Origin: Flavobacteriales bacterium UBA7430
Lineage (GTDB): Bacteria > Bacteroidota > Bacteroidia > Flavobacteriales > UBA7430
Assembly (NCBI GenBank): GCA_002478765.1
Contig: DLQO01000038.1
Location: forward strand, 1-64,000
Direction of reading: 5' to 3'
DNA: 64,000 bases
Made by a program: the position numbers and the translations under genes. Shown here piece after piece: positions 35,760 to 44,977 of this stretch. The number at the start of each line of letters is the position of its first letter. Positions within the stretch are counted from its first letter, which is position 1. Under the pieces are notes generated by a model. It saw only the letters and a list, made by a program, of their open reading frames with translations, was not told the origin of the DNA and searched no databases.

Positions 35760-37109
35760 ATGGTAGAGAAGCTGAAGAGTAAACTTGCAAATGATTTGCA
35801 ACTCAAGGAACTGCTTTCGGGAAGTGCTGTGGTTTTTATCTTTAGAATTTTAGGTTTGTTTTCCGGCTACCTTCTCAGTTACATCATTACGCATTATTTT
35901 GGAGAGGAAGTTCTAGGAGTATACTCTTTATCATTCACCATTTTGAGTTTGGTCGTTGTTGCTTCCCGGTTAGGTTTGGATGAGGCATTGGTTAAGATTC
36001 TTTCAGATTTAATCTCCAAAAACAAAACAGGACAGGCAAAAGACGCTTATGATAAAAGTGTTAGATTGATTTTTATTGTGAGCATTCTTTTATCTATTGT
36101 TGTCTATCAATCTGCGAACTATATAGCTGCTTGGTTTGGGAATGAGATGCTTATCGGTTCAATAAAAATAGTTGCTTATGCAATTACTCCCTATGCTTTG
36201 ATAAAAGTGAATGCAGACTCGCTAAGGGGGATGAAGAAGATGAGAGCTTTTTCATATTTGCAAGTAGGTTCATTACTGCTTTTCATGTCGATTTTTCTTT
36301 TGATTGGAATTTTCTTTTTTGGATCTACAAATGACCTTCCCTTTTATGCTTTATTGGCAGCATCATTAATTATGTTTTTTTGGTCCAAGTCGTTGATTGG
36401 TAAAAATTTTATTGTCAACGAAAAAGGCTCTGATAACTACGAACGATTGATGAAGATATCTTTGCCGATGATGTTGACCAGTTCCATGTTTTTAGTTTTA
36501 AATTGGACGGACAATCTTTTTTTAGGAAGGTTTTTGTCAGAAGATCAAGTCGGAATCTATTTTATAGCGTTTAAATTCGGGCTAATAATTTCATTAAGCT
36601 TATTTGCGGTGAATTCCATTGCTGCACCAAAATTTTCTGAGCTTTCATCTGCCATTGATACCTCTAAACTGAGGAAATTAGCGATGCAGTCTGTGAAATT
36701 AAATTTGTGGTCTGCCATACCCGTATTTGTCTTGTTGATATTTTCCGCAGAATGGCTTCTGTCCCTATATGGATCATCTTTTGTTGTGGCAAAAAGATGT
36801 GTGTACATATTGGCATTTGGACAACTGTACAATGCTTTGTCTGGATCGGTGTTGAATTTTTTAAACATGACAGGTCATGAAAAGTTGGTCAGTAAAATTA
36901 TTGTTTCAGCGGCACTCTTAAATGTCGTTCTTAATTATTATCTAATTCCATGGTTTGAATCCTCTGAGGGTTGGTTAGGGATTGAAGGAGCCGCAATTTC
37001 CAGTATGATGTGTTTGATTTATTGGAATTCTTTGGGGATTTATTTTGTTTACAAATACCATGGATTTATTATGTTTCCAACACCATTTGTATTTAAACGT
37101 AAGGTATGA
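35760..37109 (+). CDS. Polysaccharide flippase (Wzx-like, MOP superfamily)
   Basis: A 449-residue inner-membrane protein with about 12-14 helices, starting with the typical KELLSGSAVVFIFRILGLFSGYLLSYIITHYFGEE and containing MLTSSMFLVLNWTDNLFLGRFLSEDQVGIY. Wzx proteins flip lipid-linked oligosaccharide units to the periplasmic face. The next gene overlaps by four bases (ATGA). The set flippase, sulfotransferase, Wzz and polymerase suggests Wzy-dependent assembly. Confidence 0.9.
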   Translation: MVEKLKSKLANDLQLKELLSGSAVVFIFRILGLFSGYLLSYIITHYFGEEVLGVYSLSFTILSLVVVASRLGLDEALVKILSDLISKNKTGQAKDAYDKSVRLIFIVSILLSIVVYQSANYIAAWFGNEMLIGSIKIVAYAITPYALIKVNADSLRGMKKMRAFSYLQVGSLLLFMSIFLLIGIFFFGSTNDLPFYALLAASLIMFFWSKSLIGKNFIVNEKGSDNYERLMKISLPMMLTSSMFLVLNWTDNLFLGRFLSEDQVGIYFIAFKFGLIISLSLFAVNSIAAPKFSELSSAIDTSKLRKLAMQSVKLNLWSAIPVFVLLIFSAEWLLSLYGSSFVVAKRCVYILAFGQLYNALSGSVLNFLNMTGHEKLVSKIIVSAALLNVVLNYYLIPWFESSEGWLGIEGAAISSMMCLIYWNSLGIYFVYKYHGFIMFPTPFVFKRKV

Positions 37110-38002
37110 AAGAGGCTCTTGGTTTCATAGGTATTGGCGCGGTAAAGAGCGGGTCTTCATGGATGGCGTCATTGCTTTCCCAACATCCGGAAGTTTGCAT
37201 GTCTACTCGAAAAGAGGTTGCCTTTTTTAATACGTTTAACTTTAATGGCACTAGAAATGAATCTTCATCTTACGGAGAAATGTATTATTCAAAGTTCTGG
37301 CCAACAACAAAAAAAATAAAAGGAGAAGTTTCGCCTCAATACCTCTTTGATTCCGATAGCGCCCTCAGAATAAAAAGAGCTTTCCCGGATGTACATATTT
37401 TAGCGATGCTCAGGAATCCGAAAAAAGTTGTGTATTCACACTTTTTGTATGAGAGGTTTTTCAATCGTAGTATTGATTTATCCTTATCTTTTTTAGAAGC
37501 CTTGGAGCAACATCCATATTTGCTGCAAAGTGCTTGTTTCACAATGCAACTTAAACAATATTTCAAGGTGTTTGATCCGGATAAAATTCATGTTTTTTTT
37601 CTAGATGAAGCCTTAGAGAATCAAGAAGAATTTTCAAAACAATTGTACAGGTGTATCAATCTTAACGACGCTCATTTTAAACCGGATTATGCATCTGTAA
37701 ACGAAAGTAAACAGATTGACTCTAGGTTATTGAATGTGCTAATTAGGGTCCCTTCAATGATGAAGAAAATTTTAGATCGTACTTTTTTAAGGCCGATACT
37801 AGCAAAAGCGAAACAGAGTCGGACATTTTTATATTTGGTTAAATGGAGAAATAACCTTCTTGATAAAAACATCAAAAGGCTAGATAAACCCGAAATGACT
37901 TCAGACGAAAAGAATTACCTGAGGTTTTATTTTAAAAATGAAATTGAAGAACTGGAGGAATTATTACAAGTCGATTTGACCCGATGGAAAACTAGTGATT
38001 AG
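37106..38002 (+). CDS. Sulfotransferase domain protein
   Basis: A 298-residue cytoplasmic PAPS-dependent sulfotransferase of the heparan/chondroitin sulfotransferase fold. The 5'-phosphosulfate loop GAVKSGSSWMASLL (12-24, Lys14) and the 3'-phosphate site RNPKKVVYSHFLYE (Arg103, Ser111) are both present, so it looks active. Lying inside the polysaccharide block and coupled to the flippase (ATGA), it probably adds sulfate to the exported glycan or its precursor. Sulfated exopolysaccharides are known in marine bacteria. PAPS synthesis genes are not in the window. Confidence 0.85.
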   Translation: MKEALGFIGIGAVKSGSSWMASLLSQHPEVCMSTRKEVAFFNTFNFNGTRNESSSYGEMYYSKFWPTTKKIKGEVSPQYLFDSDSALRIKRAFPDVHILAMLRNPKKVVYSHFLYERFFNRSIDLSLSFLEALEQHPYLLQSACFTMQLKQYFKVFDPDKIHVFFLDEALENQEEFSKQLYRCINLNDAHFKPDYASVNESKQIDSRLLNVLIRVPSMMKKILDRTFLRPILAKAKQSRTFLYLVKWRNNLLDKNIKRLDKPEMTSDEKNYLRFYFKNEIEELEELLQVDLTRWKTSD

Positions 38003-38036
38003 TTGTATATTTGATAAGCATTAACAAAAAATAAAA

Positions 38037-39047
38037 ATGAGTAAACCATCCCTATCTAACTCTGGTAATTTAATTATTGACCTATACAAGTGGCGAAAAC
38101 CACTGGTCATCTTTACCTTAATTGCCTCTATTTTGGGTGCAATCGTTTCATCTCCTTTGGTGATCACTCCAAAATTTAAGTCAACAGCACTCATTTATCC
38201 AACGACAACAAATTCTATTTCGCAAGCCCTTCTAGTGGAACATAATCCCTACCGAAAAGACGTTTTAGAGTTTGGAGAAGAGCTTGAGGCAGAGCGATTG
38301 TTGCAAATATTAAACTCTGACGAAATGCAAAGCCACATTGTTAAGGAGTACAGTTTATTTGAGCACTATGAAATTGATTCGGCTTCGGAGCATGCCAATA
38401 CCTGGATCAATTTAGCATTTGATGAACACTTCAGCTTTAAACGAACAGAGCTCATGTCGATCAATATTGATGTTCTAGACAAAGATCCTAAGCATGCTGC
38501 AGCCATGTCGAATCGACTGGTAGATTTGATTGATGTTGTTCTTAAGCGAGTGAAAAAAGAGCGTGCCGAACAAGCGGTTGTTGTTTTAGAGCGTAGAAAT
38601 CAAGAGTTATCAAATCGATTATTTCTAATTCATGATTCATTAGAAGTTTTAAGATCACTTGGTGTTTTGGATGTCTCACTTCAAGCTGAAAGGCTAACAG
38701 AGTATTATGCAAGAGCTCTGTCATCAGGGAATACAAAAGGTGCACAAGCGTTAAAAAAAGAGTTCAATCACTTGGCCCTGCATGGAGGTTCATACTTTAG
38801 ATTGTCTGAAGATCAGGAGCTGGTGCGTGAGCAGTTGGAAAAAATTCGGTTTGAAAAAGAAAATATACGTGTTGAGTTGGATGCAGAATTAACAAATCGA
38901 TTTATAGTTAACAGGGCTGTTCCAGCAGATAAAAAATCGTATCCAATCAGGTGGCTGATCGTTGTTTTTTCGGGTATGGCAACATTTCTCATGACCTTAG
39001 TACTTCTATACATCCGTCAGACGCTATCTTCCGATAATCTTGCTTAA
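38037..39047 (+). CDS. Wzz-type chain-length determinant / polysaccharide co-polymerase
   Basis: A 336-residue inner-membrane protein with a helix near each end (about 24-44 and 306-328) and a large periplasmic coiled-coil region between them, the arrangement of Wzz/PCP-1 proteins that set glycan chain length. The opening IIDLYKWRKPLVIFTLIASILGAIVSSP is typical. It has no C-terminal tyrosine kinase domain. The next gene starts with TTG eight bases before this stop. Confidence 0.88.
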   Translation: MSKPSLSNSGNLIIDLYKWRKPLVIFTLIASILGAIVSSPLVITPKFKSTALIYPTTTNSISQALLVEHNPYRKDVLEFGEELEAERLLQILNSDEMQSHIVKEYSLFEHYEIDSASEHANTWINLAFDEHFSFKRTELMSINIDVLDKDPKHAAAMSNRLVDLIDVVLKRVKKERAEQAVVVLERRNQELSNRLFLIHDSLEVLRSLGVLDVSLQAERLTEYYARALSSGNTKGAQALKKEFNHLALHGGSYFRLSEDQELVREQLEKIRFEKENIRVELDAELTNRFIVNRAVPADKKSYPIRWLIVVFSGMATFLMTLVLLYIRQTLSSDNLA

Positions 39048-40473
39048 GAAGTACAGTATATATATAATTTCACTACTACTGATTTGCTTTGTAATTGCAA
39101 ACTCATATTTGCTTGCTGAGGAGAAGTATTGGGGGCTATTTATTCCTTTGATAGTTGCCGCTATTGCGGTAGCGATTTTACGGATGGATCTTTTGTTGAC
39201 TGCAGTGGCCTTTTTAACTCCTTTATCTACGAGTTTAAAAGAGCTAGGGGTTCATAATCCCATTGGAGTGGAAATGGCTTTACCTACTGAGCCTCTTCTT
39301 TTTGGCCTGATGATCATCGCATGGGTGAAAATGTTGAGTGATAGCGAGCTTTTCAAGGGGTTATATAAACACCCTATTTCTATAGCAATAGGTCTGTATG
39401 TGTTGTGGCTATTAATCACCAGTATAAGTAGCTCCATGCCTTTGGTTTCCTTCAAGTTATTGTTAACTCGGCTTTGGTTTATCAGTAGTTTTTACGTCTT
39501 AGGATTTGTATGGTTTCAGGATAGGGAAAATATTCATCGTTTTGTAAAAGCTTATTTAGCCGGTCTTTGTGTCGTGGTATGTTATACGATTTTACAACAC
39601 TCAATGAGAGGTTTTGAGCATGAGGCAGCGCATTGGGTTATGTCTCCATTTTTTAAAGATCACACCTCTTATGGAATGGTCTTAGCTCTTCTGTTACCCT
39701 TTTCCTTTTATCTAAGAAAATGGGAATCTGAAAAAGGTTTGAATTTTATATTTCCTTCGATTGTAGTCTTACTAATTACAGCGATCGTATTGTCTTATAC
39801 CAGAGCTGCTTGGCTAAGCCTTGTGGGGGCTTTATGCGTTTATGTCGTCATGAAGCTCAGAATACGATTTTCATTATTAGTGACCATAACAAGTCTTTTT
39901 GCTGCCTTTATTTTGATGTTTCAAACAGATATTTTGATGGTGCTTGAAAAGAACAGTCAGGATTCTTCTGATAGTTTTACAGAACACATTCAATCCATGT
40001 CTAATGTGAGTACAGATGCTTCCAATTTAGAGAGAATCAACAGATGGACATCAGCGCTAAGACTTTTCGAGGAACGACCTCATTTGGGTTGGGGGGCAGG
40101 AACCTATCAATTTAATTATGCTCCTTATCAAAATTATTATGAGAAAACCATAATCAGTACAAATTCAGGTAGTAAGGGAAATGCGCACAGTGAGTATTTG
40201 AGTGCATTGGCAGAAACAGGATGGCCCGGATTGCTTTTTTTTTGCGGTCTTATTGCTGTAATTTTCCATCGAGCGATTGTTCTCTATCCCAAACTAGAAG
40301 ATAAACAAGATCAATGGCTTATTATGTCTTGTATTTTGGGTCTAGTTACTTATTTCACTCATGCGGTCTTAAATAATTTTTTAGATACCGATAAGGCTTC
40401 TGTTCCATTATGGGCAATGGTAGCTATAATTGTTGTTTTAGATTTGAAGTATCAAAGAAAAATTAAGGCATAA
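39040..40473 (+). CDS. O-antigen ligase/polymerase family (Wzy-like) membrane protein
   Basis: A 477-residue inner-membrane protein with about 11-12 helices and the Wzy_C/O-antigen ligase domain (about 200-410), including YTRAAWLSLVGALCVYV and the periplasmic loop with ERPHLGWGAGTYQF and GNAHSEYLSALAETGWPGLL, which matches the HSEYL signature of ligases and polymerases. The start codon is TTG 39040, overlapping wzz by eight bases. Whether it acts as polymerase or ligase cannot be decided, but the neighbouring Wzz and Wzx favour polymerase. Confidence 0.85.
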   Translation: MLKKYSIYIISLLLICFVIANSYLLAEEKYWGLFIPLIVAAIAVAILRMDLLLTAVAFLTPLSTSLKELGVHNPIGVEMALPTEPLLFGLMIIAWVKMLSDSELFKGLYKHPISIAIGLYVLWLLITSISSSMPLVSFKLLLTRLWFISSFYVLGFVWFQDRENIHRFVKAYLAGLCVVVCYTILQHSMRGFEHEAAHWVMSPFFKDHTSYGMVLALLLPFSFYLRKWESEKGLNFIFPSIVVLLITAIVLSYTRAAWLSLVGALCVYVVMKLRIRFSLLVTITSLFAAFILMFQTDILMVLEKNSQDSSDSFTEHIQSMSNVSTDASNLERINRWTSALRLFEERPHLGWGAGTYQFNYAPYQNYYEKTIISTNSGSKGNAHSEYLSALAETGWPGLLFFCGLIAVIFHRAIVLYPKLEDKQDQWLIMSCILGLVTYFTHAVLNNFLDTDKASVPLWAMVAIIVVLDLKYQRKIKA

Positions 40474-40503
40474 AAAAAGAGGACTTTACCAGCCCTCTTT
40501 TTC
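40472..40503. terminator. Bidirectional hairpin terminator between Wzy-like gene and efp
   Basis: A-run, GAGG (40479-40482), a loop, CCTC (40494-40497) and T-run, extended by A-T pairs. It ends the polysaccharide operon and the lpx-efp operon. Confidence 0.8.
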
Positions 40504-40520
40504 ATAAAATCGTCTACTAT

Positions 40521-41087
40521 TTAGGATTTTACACGTTCTTGGTAAGCTCCTTTAACGGTGTCAATTTTGATTTTATCTCCTTCATTAATGAATAGCGGTA
40601 CGTTCACCTCAGCCCCTGTTTCGACCGTTGCTGGTTTAGTGGCATTTGTAGCCGTATTCCCTTTCTCACCAGGTTCAGTATAGGTAACTTCTAGAATTAC
40701 TGATGAAGGAACATCGCATGTGAGCGGATTTTCTTCGTCAGCGTCAAACACAACCTCAACGATTTCTCCTTCTTTCATAAACTCATAACCGCCCACAATA
40801 GTTTTCTCTAGATATATTTGTTCAAATGTATCTGTGTTCATGAAATGAAAGCCACTGTCTTCGGCGTACAAGTATTGATATTTTCTCGTTTCAACTCTTA
40901 CGGCTTCAATTTTAGCACCCGAAGGGAATGTGTTATCGAGAACTTTACCGCTGGTTAAACTTCTTAACTTTGTTCTTACAAAAGCAGGTCCTTTCCCTGG
41001 TTTTACATGTAGGAATTCTATGATTTTAAATAGATCATGATTGTGCTTGATGCACAATCCATTTTTTATGTCTGATGTACTTGCCAT
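40521..41087 (-). CDS. efp: Elongation factor P
   Basis: Relieves ribosomes stalled at polyproline, such as the nine-proline run of the TonB protein in this window. The 188-residue protein has the three barrel domains; the tip loop reads VKPGKGPAFVRTK with Lys32 at the modification position, the lysylated rather than the rhamnosylated (Arg) type. The middle part FMNTDTFEQIYLEK is typical. It is the last gene of the lpx run, 18 bases after the ABC ATPase. Confidence 0.96.
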   Translation of the reverse strand: MASTSDIKNGLCIKHNHDLFKIIEFLHVKPGKGPAFVRTKLRSLTSGKVLDNTFPSGAKIEAVRVETRKYQYLYAEDSGFHFMNTDTFEQIYLEKTIVGGYEFMKEGEIVEVVFDADEENPLTCDVPSSVILEVTYTEPGEKGNTATNATKPATVETGAEVNVPLFINEGDKIKIDTVKGAYQERVKS

Positions 41088-41105
41088 AATCTTATGTTTT
41101 CGATT

Positions 41106-41756
41106 TCAAATAGTTGTTTTTGTTGTTCCGTAATTATTTATAACCTCATCGATGTTTAGTGTGTTTTTACAGAAAAAGAATTCCTCCTGAATGTTATTAG
41201 AACACACAATAACCAGTTTGTCCTTACTGTATTTTGTTGCCATTTTCTTGTACCATTGAATCCCTCTTTCGTCAAGGTTAGAACAGGGTTCATCTAAAAG
41301 CACAACAGAAACATCGGTCAGCCAAGCAAGTCCTATTTTTAACCTTTGTTTCATACCTGAAGAGAAGTTTTTGATCTGCTTGTCTCGGGATGATTCTAGG
41401 TAAGTAGTTGTTATAAACGTATTGATAGTCATGCCCTTATTGAGCCTTTTGAATTGTGTATAAAACTTGAGAAACTCCTCGAGATACATGTCTTCAACCA
41501 ATTCCAAATAGGGAGCTGCATAGGAAATGTGATTTGACCAATTTTCTATAGGGACTTCCTTATTGCCAATCATCAATTTTTGGTCACCATTACTGGCGCT
41601 CAAATGTCCTGATATGATTTTGAGTAGCGTAGATTTCCCCGAGCCATTAGAACCTTTAATTACATAGGATCCGGGGAGGTTGAATTGAAAGTTAACATTT
41701 CTAAAAACCCAGTCCTTGTTGTACTTCTTACCTATATTTATCAGGCTTAAGGACAC
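41106..41756 (-). CDS. Lone ABC transporter ATP-binding protein
   Basis: A 216-residue ABC ATPase with Walker A GSNGSGKST (35-43), the signature FSSGMKQR, and Walker B VVLLDEPCSNLDERG. It has only the nucleotide-binding domain and no permease gene is adjacent. It starts directly at the end of lpxA (one base) and precedes efp, so it lies within the lipid A operon. The substrate is unknown. The partner permease may be elsewhere, or the protein may act on another target. Confidence 0.85.
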   Translation of the reverse strand: MSLSLINIGKKYNKDWVFRNVNFQFNLPGSYVIKGSNGSGKSTLLKIISGHLSASNGDQKLMIGNKEVPIENWSNHISYAAPYLELVEDMYLEEFLKFYTQFKRLNKGMTINTFITTTYLESSRDKQIKNFSSGMKQRLKIGLAWLTDVSVVLLDEPCSNLDERGIQWYKKMATKYSKDKLVIVCSNNIQEEFFFCKNTLNIDEVINNYGTTKTTI

Positions 41757-42539
41757 CTATTTTGATGAGTAGCCCTTCATAACACCGCGCTGTGAAGATC
41801 GGATAAAGCTAGTTATCTCATCTCTTTCCTTACTGGCAGGAAAATCAGTGTCTACGATTTCTAGTGCTTGGCTAATGTTATTGTCTGCTTGAAACAACTG
41901 TCGATAGATGTTTTGAATCTCAGCTATTTTCTCAGAAGAAAAACCTCGCCTTCGTAGTCCTATAGAGTTTATACCAATAAATGATACAGGGTCTTTAGCA
42001 GCCTTAACATAAGGAGGGATGTCTTTACGGACTAAGGCTCCTCCTGAAATCATTGCATGAGCTCCAATTGTAACAAACTGGTGAACGGCAGAAAGTCCTC
42101 CGAGTATTGCATAATCCCCAAGAGTAACATGTCCACCAATGGCAACATTGTTAACGATGATGCAGTTGTTCCCAATAAAACAATCGTGAGCTACATGGGC
42201 ATATGCCATAAGAAGGCAGTTGTTACCAACAACGGTCTTACCCGAAGCACTTGTACCTCGGTTGATGGTAACACATTCCCTGATGGTTGTATTATCGCCT
42301 ATGATTACGAGGCTGTCCTCACCTCCAAATTTTAAATCTTGCGGTATAGCTGAAATTACAGCGCCTGGAAATATTTTACAATTTTTACCAATTCGAGCGC
42401 CTTCCATGATGGTAACGCTTGAGCCAATCCAAGTCCCTTCACCAATTTCAACATTTTTGTTGATGGTAACAAATGGTTCAATGACGACGTTTTGTGCAAT
42501 TTTCGCCTCTGGGTGTATGTATGCAAGTGGTTGATTCAT
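41757..42539 (-). CDS. lpxA: Acyl-[ACP]--UDP-N-acetylglucosamine O-acyltransferase
   Basis: First step of lipid A synthesis: 3-O-acylation of UDP-GlcNAc. The 260-residue protein (ATG 42539) has the left-handed beta-helix hexapeptide repeats (IAQNVVIEPFVTINKNVEIGEG and following) and the catalytic region AYAHVAHDCFIGNNC with the essential histidine, then a C-terminal helical part (GLRRRGFSSEKIAEIQNIYR). A TTG 18 bases upstream is not needed. One base separates it from the lpxC-fabZ stop codon. Confidence 0.96.
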   Translation of the reverse strand: MNQPLAYIHPEAKIAQNVVIEPFVTINKNVEIGEGTWIGSSVTIMEGARIGKNCKIFPGAVISAIPQDLKFGGEDSLVIIGDNTTIRECVTINRGTSASGKTVVGNNCLLMAYAHVAHDCFIGNNCIIVNNVAIGGHVTLGDYAILGGLSAVHQFVTIGAHAMISGGALVRKDIPPYVKAAKDPVSFIGINSIGLRRRGFSSEKIAEIQNIYRQLFQADNNISQALEIVDTDFPASKERDEITSFIRSSQRGVMKGYSSK

Positions 42540-42540
42540 C

Positions 42541-43926
42541 TTAGTGTTTTTTAGCAATTTGAGCCATCATTTCTCCTTCCATAACAATTTTGTCGCCAAC
42601 AAAGGCGCGTCCAAACATGTGACAGATACCTCTTCTAATGGGGCTGATTAACTCTAAATCAAAAATTAGTGTATCTCCTGGAAGTACTTTATTTTTAAAT
42701 TTCACTTTGTCAATTTTCATAAAGTATGTTAAGTAATTCTCAGGGTCAGGAACCGTATTCAAGACAAGAATACCTCCCACTTGAGCCATGGCTTCAATCT
42801 GAAGAACTCCAGGCATTACAGGTTTGCCAGGGAAATGTCCTTTGAAGAAAGGTTCGTTCATGGTAACGTTTTTCAAACCGACAACTTTACTATCGCTAAG
42901 CTCAAGGACTTTGTCAACCAATAGAAATGGCGGTCTGTGAGGGAGCGTATCCATGATTTGATGAATATCCATTACTGGAGTTTCGTTTGGATTGTAAGCA
43001 GGGGGTTGATTTTTTTGTTTTTTAATGACTTCTTTCATGATTTTTGCAAATGTTGTGTTTGATCCATGACCAGGTTTGTGTGCAATAATTTTCCCTTTGA
43101 TTGGAAGTCCAACAAGCATTAAGTCTCCAATAACATCCAAGAGTTTATGCCTTGCGGCTTCATTCGAATAACGAAGATCTAGATTGTTCAAGTGTCCATC
43201 TTTACAGACTCCAATACGATCTTTTTTGAACAAACTTGCGAGTCTTTCGAGTTCCTTCTCTGCAACAACTTTTTCAACATAAACGATGGCATTGCTTAGG
43301 TCGCCACCCTTGATGAGTCCGTGATCCAGAAGCAGTTCGAGTTCATGTAAAAAACAAAAGGTCCTGGCGTCGGCAAATTCATTCTCAAATTCATCAATGC
43401 TATGGAGTTCTGCTGTTTGTTTGCCAAGTACTTTAGAGTTGTAGTCAATACTTACTGAAACACTAAATTCATCAGCAGGTAGTGCCTGAATTCGAATTCC
43501 TGTTTCAGGATCTTCGTAATTAATTTCGTTTTCTATAACAAAATACTTTCTGATGGCATTTTGAGCTTGGGGTTTAGCTTTCTTCAAGCATTTTATAAAC
43601 TCGATAGAACTACCATCCAGTATGGGCGGTTCTTCCCCATTCAATTCGATGAGTAAGTTGTCAATTTTTAAGCCTGCACAAGCAGCTAAAATATGTTCAA
43701 TAGTCTGCAGTTTAGCTCCTTTTTTATTCAAGGTGGTACCTCGATCCGTTTCGGTTACATATCGTGCGTCAGCTTCAATAATGGGTTTTCCAGGTAAGTC
43801 GATGCGTTGAAAACGAATTCCATGATTCACGCACGCAGGATTGAAGGTTAGAGTTGCTTCATTGCCTGTGTGAAGACCAATTCCACTGATGCTTACTTTG
43901 TTTTTTATGCTGTGCTGTTGCTCCAT
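42541..43926 (-). CDS. lpxC/fabZ: Bifunctional LpxC-FabZ: UDP-3-O-acyl-GlcNAc deacetylase / 3-hydroxyacyl-ACP dehydratase
   Basis: A 461-residue fusion characteristic of Bacteroidota. Residues about 1-305 are LpxC, the zinc deacetylase that commits UDP-GlcNAc to lipid A, with TIEHILAACAGL, DGSS, and the late RHKLLDVIGDL and HKPGHGSN segments that carry zinc ligands and catalytic His. Residues about 315-461 are FabZ, with LPHRPPFLLVDKV and GHFPGKPVMPGVLQIEAMAQ (catalytic His and Glu). The fusion physically couples fatty-acid dehydration with lipid A synthesis, which compete for the same hydroxyacyl-ACP. It directly follows lpxD. Confidence 0.97.
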   Translation of the reverse strand: MEQQHSIKNKVSISGIGLHTGNEATLTFNPACVNHGIRFQRIDLPGKPIIEADARYVTETDRGTTLNKKGAKLQTIEHILAACAGLKIDNLLIELNGEEPPILDGSSIEFIKCLKKAKPQAQNAIRKYFVIENEINYEDPETGIRIQALPADEFSVSVSIDYNSKVLGKQTAELHSIDEFENEFADARTFCFLHELELLLDHGLIKGGDLSNAIVYVEKVVAEKELERLASLFKKDRIGVCKDGHLNNLDLRYSNEAARHKLLDVIGDLMLVGLPIKGKIIAHKPGHGSNTTFAKIMKEVIKKQKNQPPAYNPNETPVMDIHQIMDTLPHRPPFLLVDKVLELSDSKVVGLKNVTMNEPFFKGHFPGKPVMPGVLQIEAMAQVGGILVLNTVPDPENYLTYFMKIDKVKFKNKVLPGDTLIFDLELISPIRRGICHMFGRAFVGDKIVMEGEMMAQIAKKH

Positions 43927-44955
43927 TTATTTTAAGGTAATCTTTTTTTCTAATTCTTCAATTCTTTTTGCCCATTGGGGTAGCTGACGGAAGTGAATGT
44001 ATGAACGTTGGAAATCTTTGATGTCAAAAGCTAAAGGACCTTGTAGGACTTTACCATCCTCTTTGATGTCTTTTGCTATACCTGTTTTTCCTGCTACCTT
44101 AACATTGTTTGCTACAGTTAGGTGCCCAGCAATAGCAACTTGACCTCCAATCATGCAATTTTCTCCCACTTTAGTTGATCCAGCAATAGCTGTATGAGAT
44201 GCAATGACCGTGTTTTTTCCAATTTCTACGTTGTGAGCTACTTGGATCATGTTGTCAAGTTTCACTCCTTTGTGAATGATTGTAGACCCCATTGTTGCTC
44301 TGTCGATACATGTGTTGGCTCCAATTTCCACGCCTTCTTTGATGACGACATTCCCAATATGAGGAATTTTATCATAGGTATTTCCTGTGTTTGGAGCAAA
44401 TCCGAATCCGTCTCCACCAATGATAGCTCCAGCATGTATTGTGGTGTCTTTTTCAATTTCACAGTTGTGGTATATTTTAACCCCCGAAAACAGCGTACAA
44501 CCGTCATCTATTCGAACATCGTCGCCAATAAAGCAATGAGGGTAAATGTTTGCATTTGGGCCAATTTTCACATTTTTCCCAATGTAAGCAAATGCCCCGA
44601 TGTAAGTATCTTCACCTACTTCTGCTGTTTCATCAATGAAGGAAAGTTTTTCAATACCGCTTTTTTTCTTCTGCAAATCGTCTACAATACGCAGCAATTG
44701 AGCGAAAGAAGCATATGCATCATCAACTTTGATCAGCGTTGTGTTGACCTTTTTTTCAGGTGTAAAATTTTTATTTACAATGACCGCTGAGGATTTGGTC
44801 TCATACAAGTGCTCATTGTATTTTGGGTTTGATAAAAAAGACAAAGAATGCGGGCATCCCTCTTCAATTTTAGCAAGTTGATTTAGGATGATGTTTGGAT
44901 CACCTTCGACAACCCCATTTAGCATTTCTGCTATTTGATTTACTGTAAACTTCAT
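43927..44955 (-). CDS. lpxD: UDP-3-O-(3-hydroxymyristoyl)glucosamine N-acyltransferase
   Basis: Third step of lipid A synthesis, N-acylation. The 342-residue protein has an N-terminal uridine-binding domain (about 1-95) and a hexapeptide beta-helix (about 100-310: VGEDTYIGAFAYIGKNVKIGPNANIYP) with the histidine-containing loops YHNCEIEKDTTIHAGAIIGG and VAHNVEIGKNT, and the usual GDGFGFAP motif. The stop codon touches the ATG of lpxC-fabZ. It begins 22 bases after the HD protein gene. Confidence 0.96.
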   Translation of the reverse strand: MKFTVNQIAEMLNGVVEGDPNIILNQLAKIEEGCPHSLSFLSNPKYNEHLYETKSSAVIVNKNFTPEKKVNTTLIKVDDAYASFAQLLRIVDDLQKKKSGIEKLSFIDETAEVGEDTYIGAFAYIGKNVKIGPNANIYPHCFIGDDVRIDDGCTLFSGVKIYHNCEIEKDTTIHAGAIIGGDGFGFAPNTGNTYDKIPHIGNVVIKEGVEIGANTCIDRATMGSTIIHKGVKLDNMIQVAHNVEIGKNTVIASHTAIAGSTKVGENCMIGGQVAIAGHLTVANNVKVAGKTGIAKDIKEDGKVLQGPLAFDIKDFQRSYIHFRQLPQWAKRIEELEKKITLK

Positions 44956-44977
44956 AAGCGGCTAAATTACAAATTTT

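Noticed and set aside
44194-44790. 198-codon plus-strand open frame
   Set aside because: It is antisense to lpxD, whose beta-helix repeats are unambiguous; the frame has an unprotein-like composition and no promoter.
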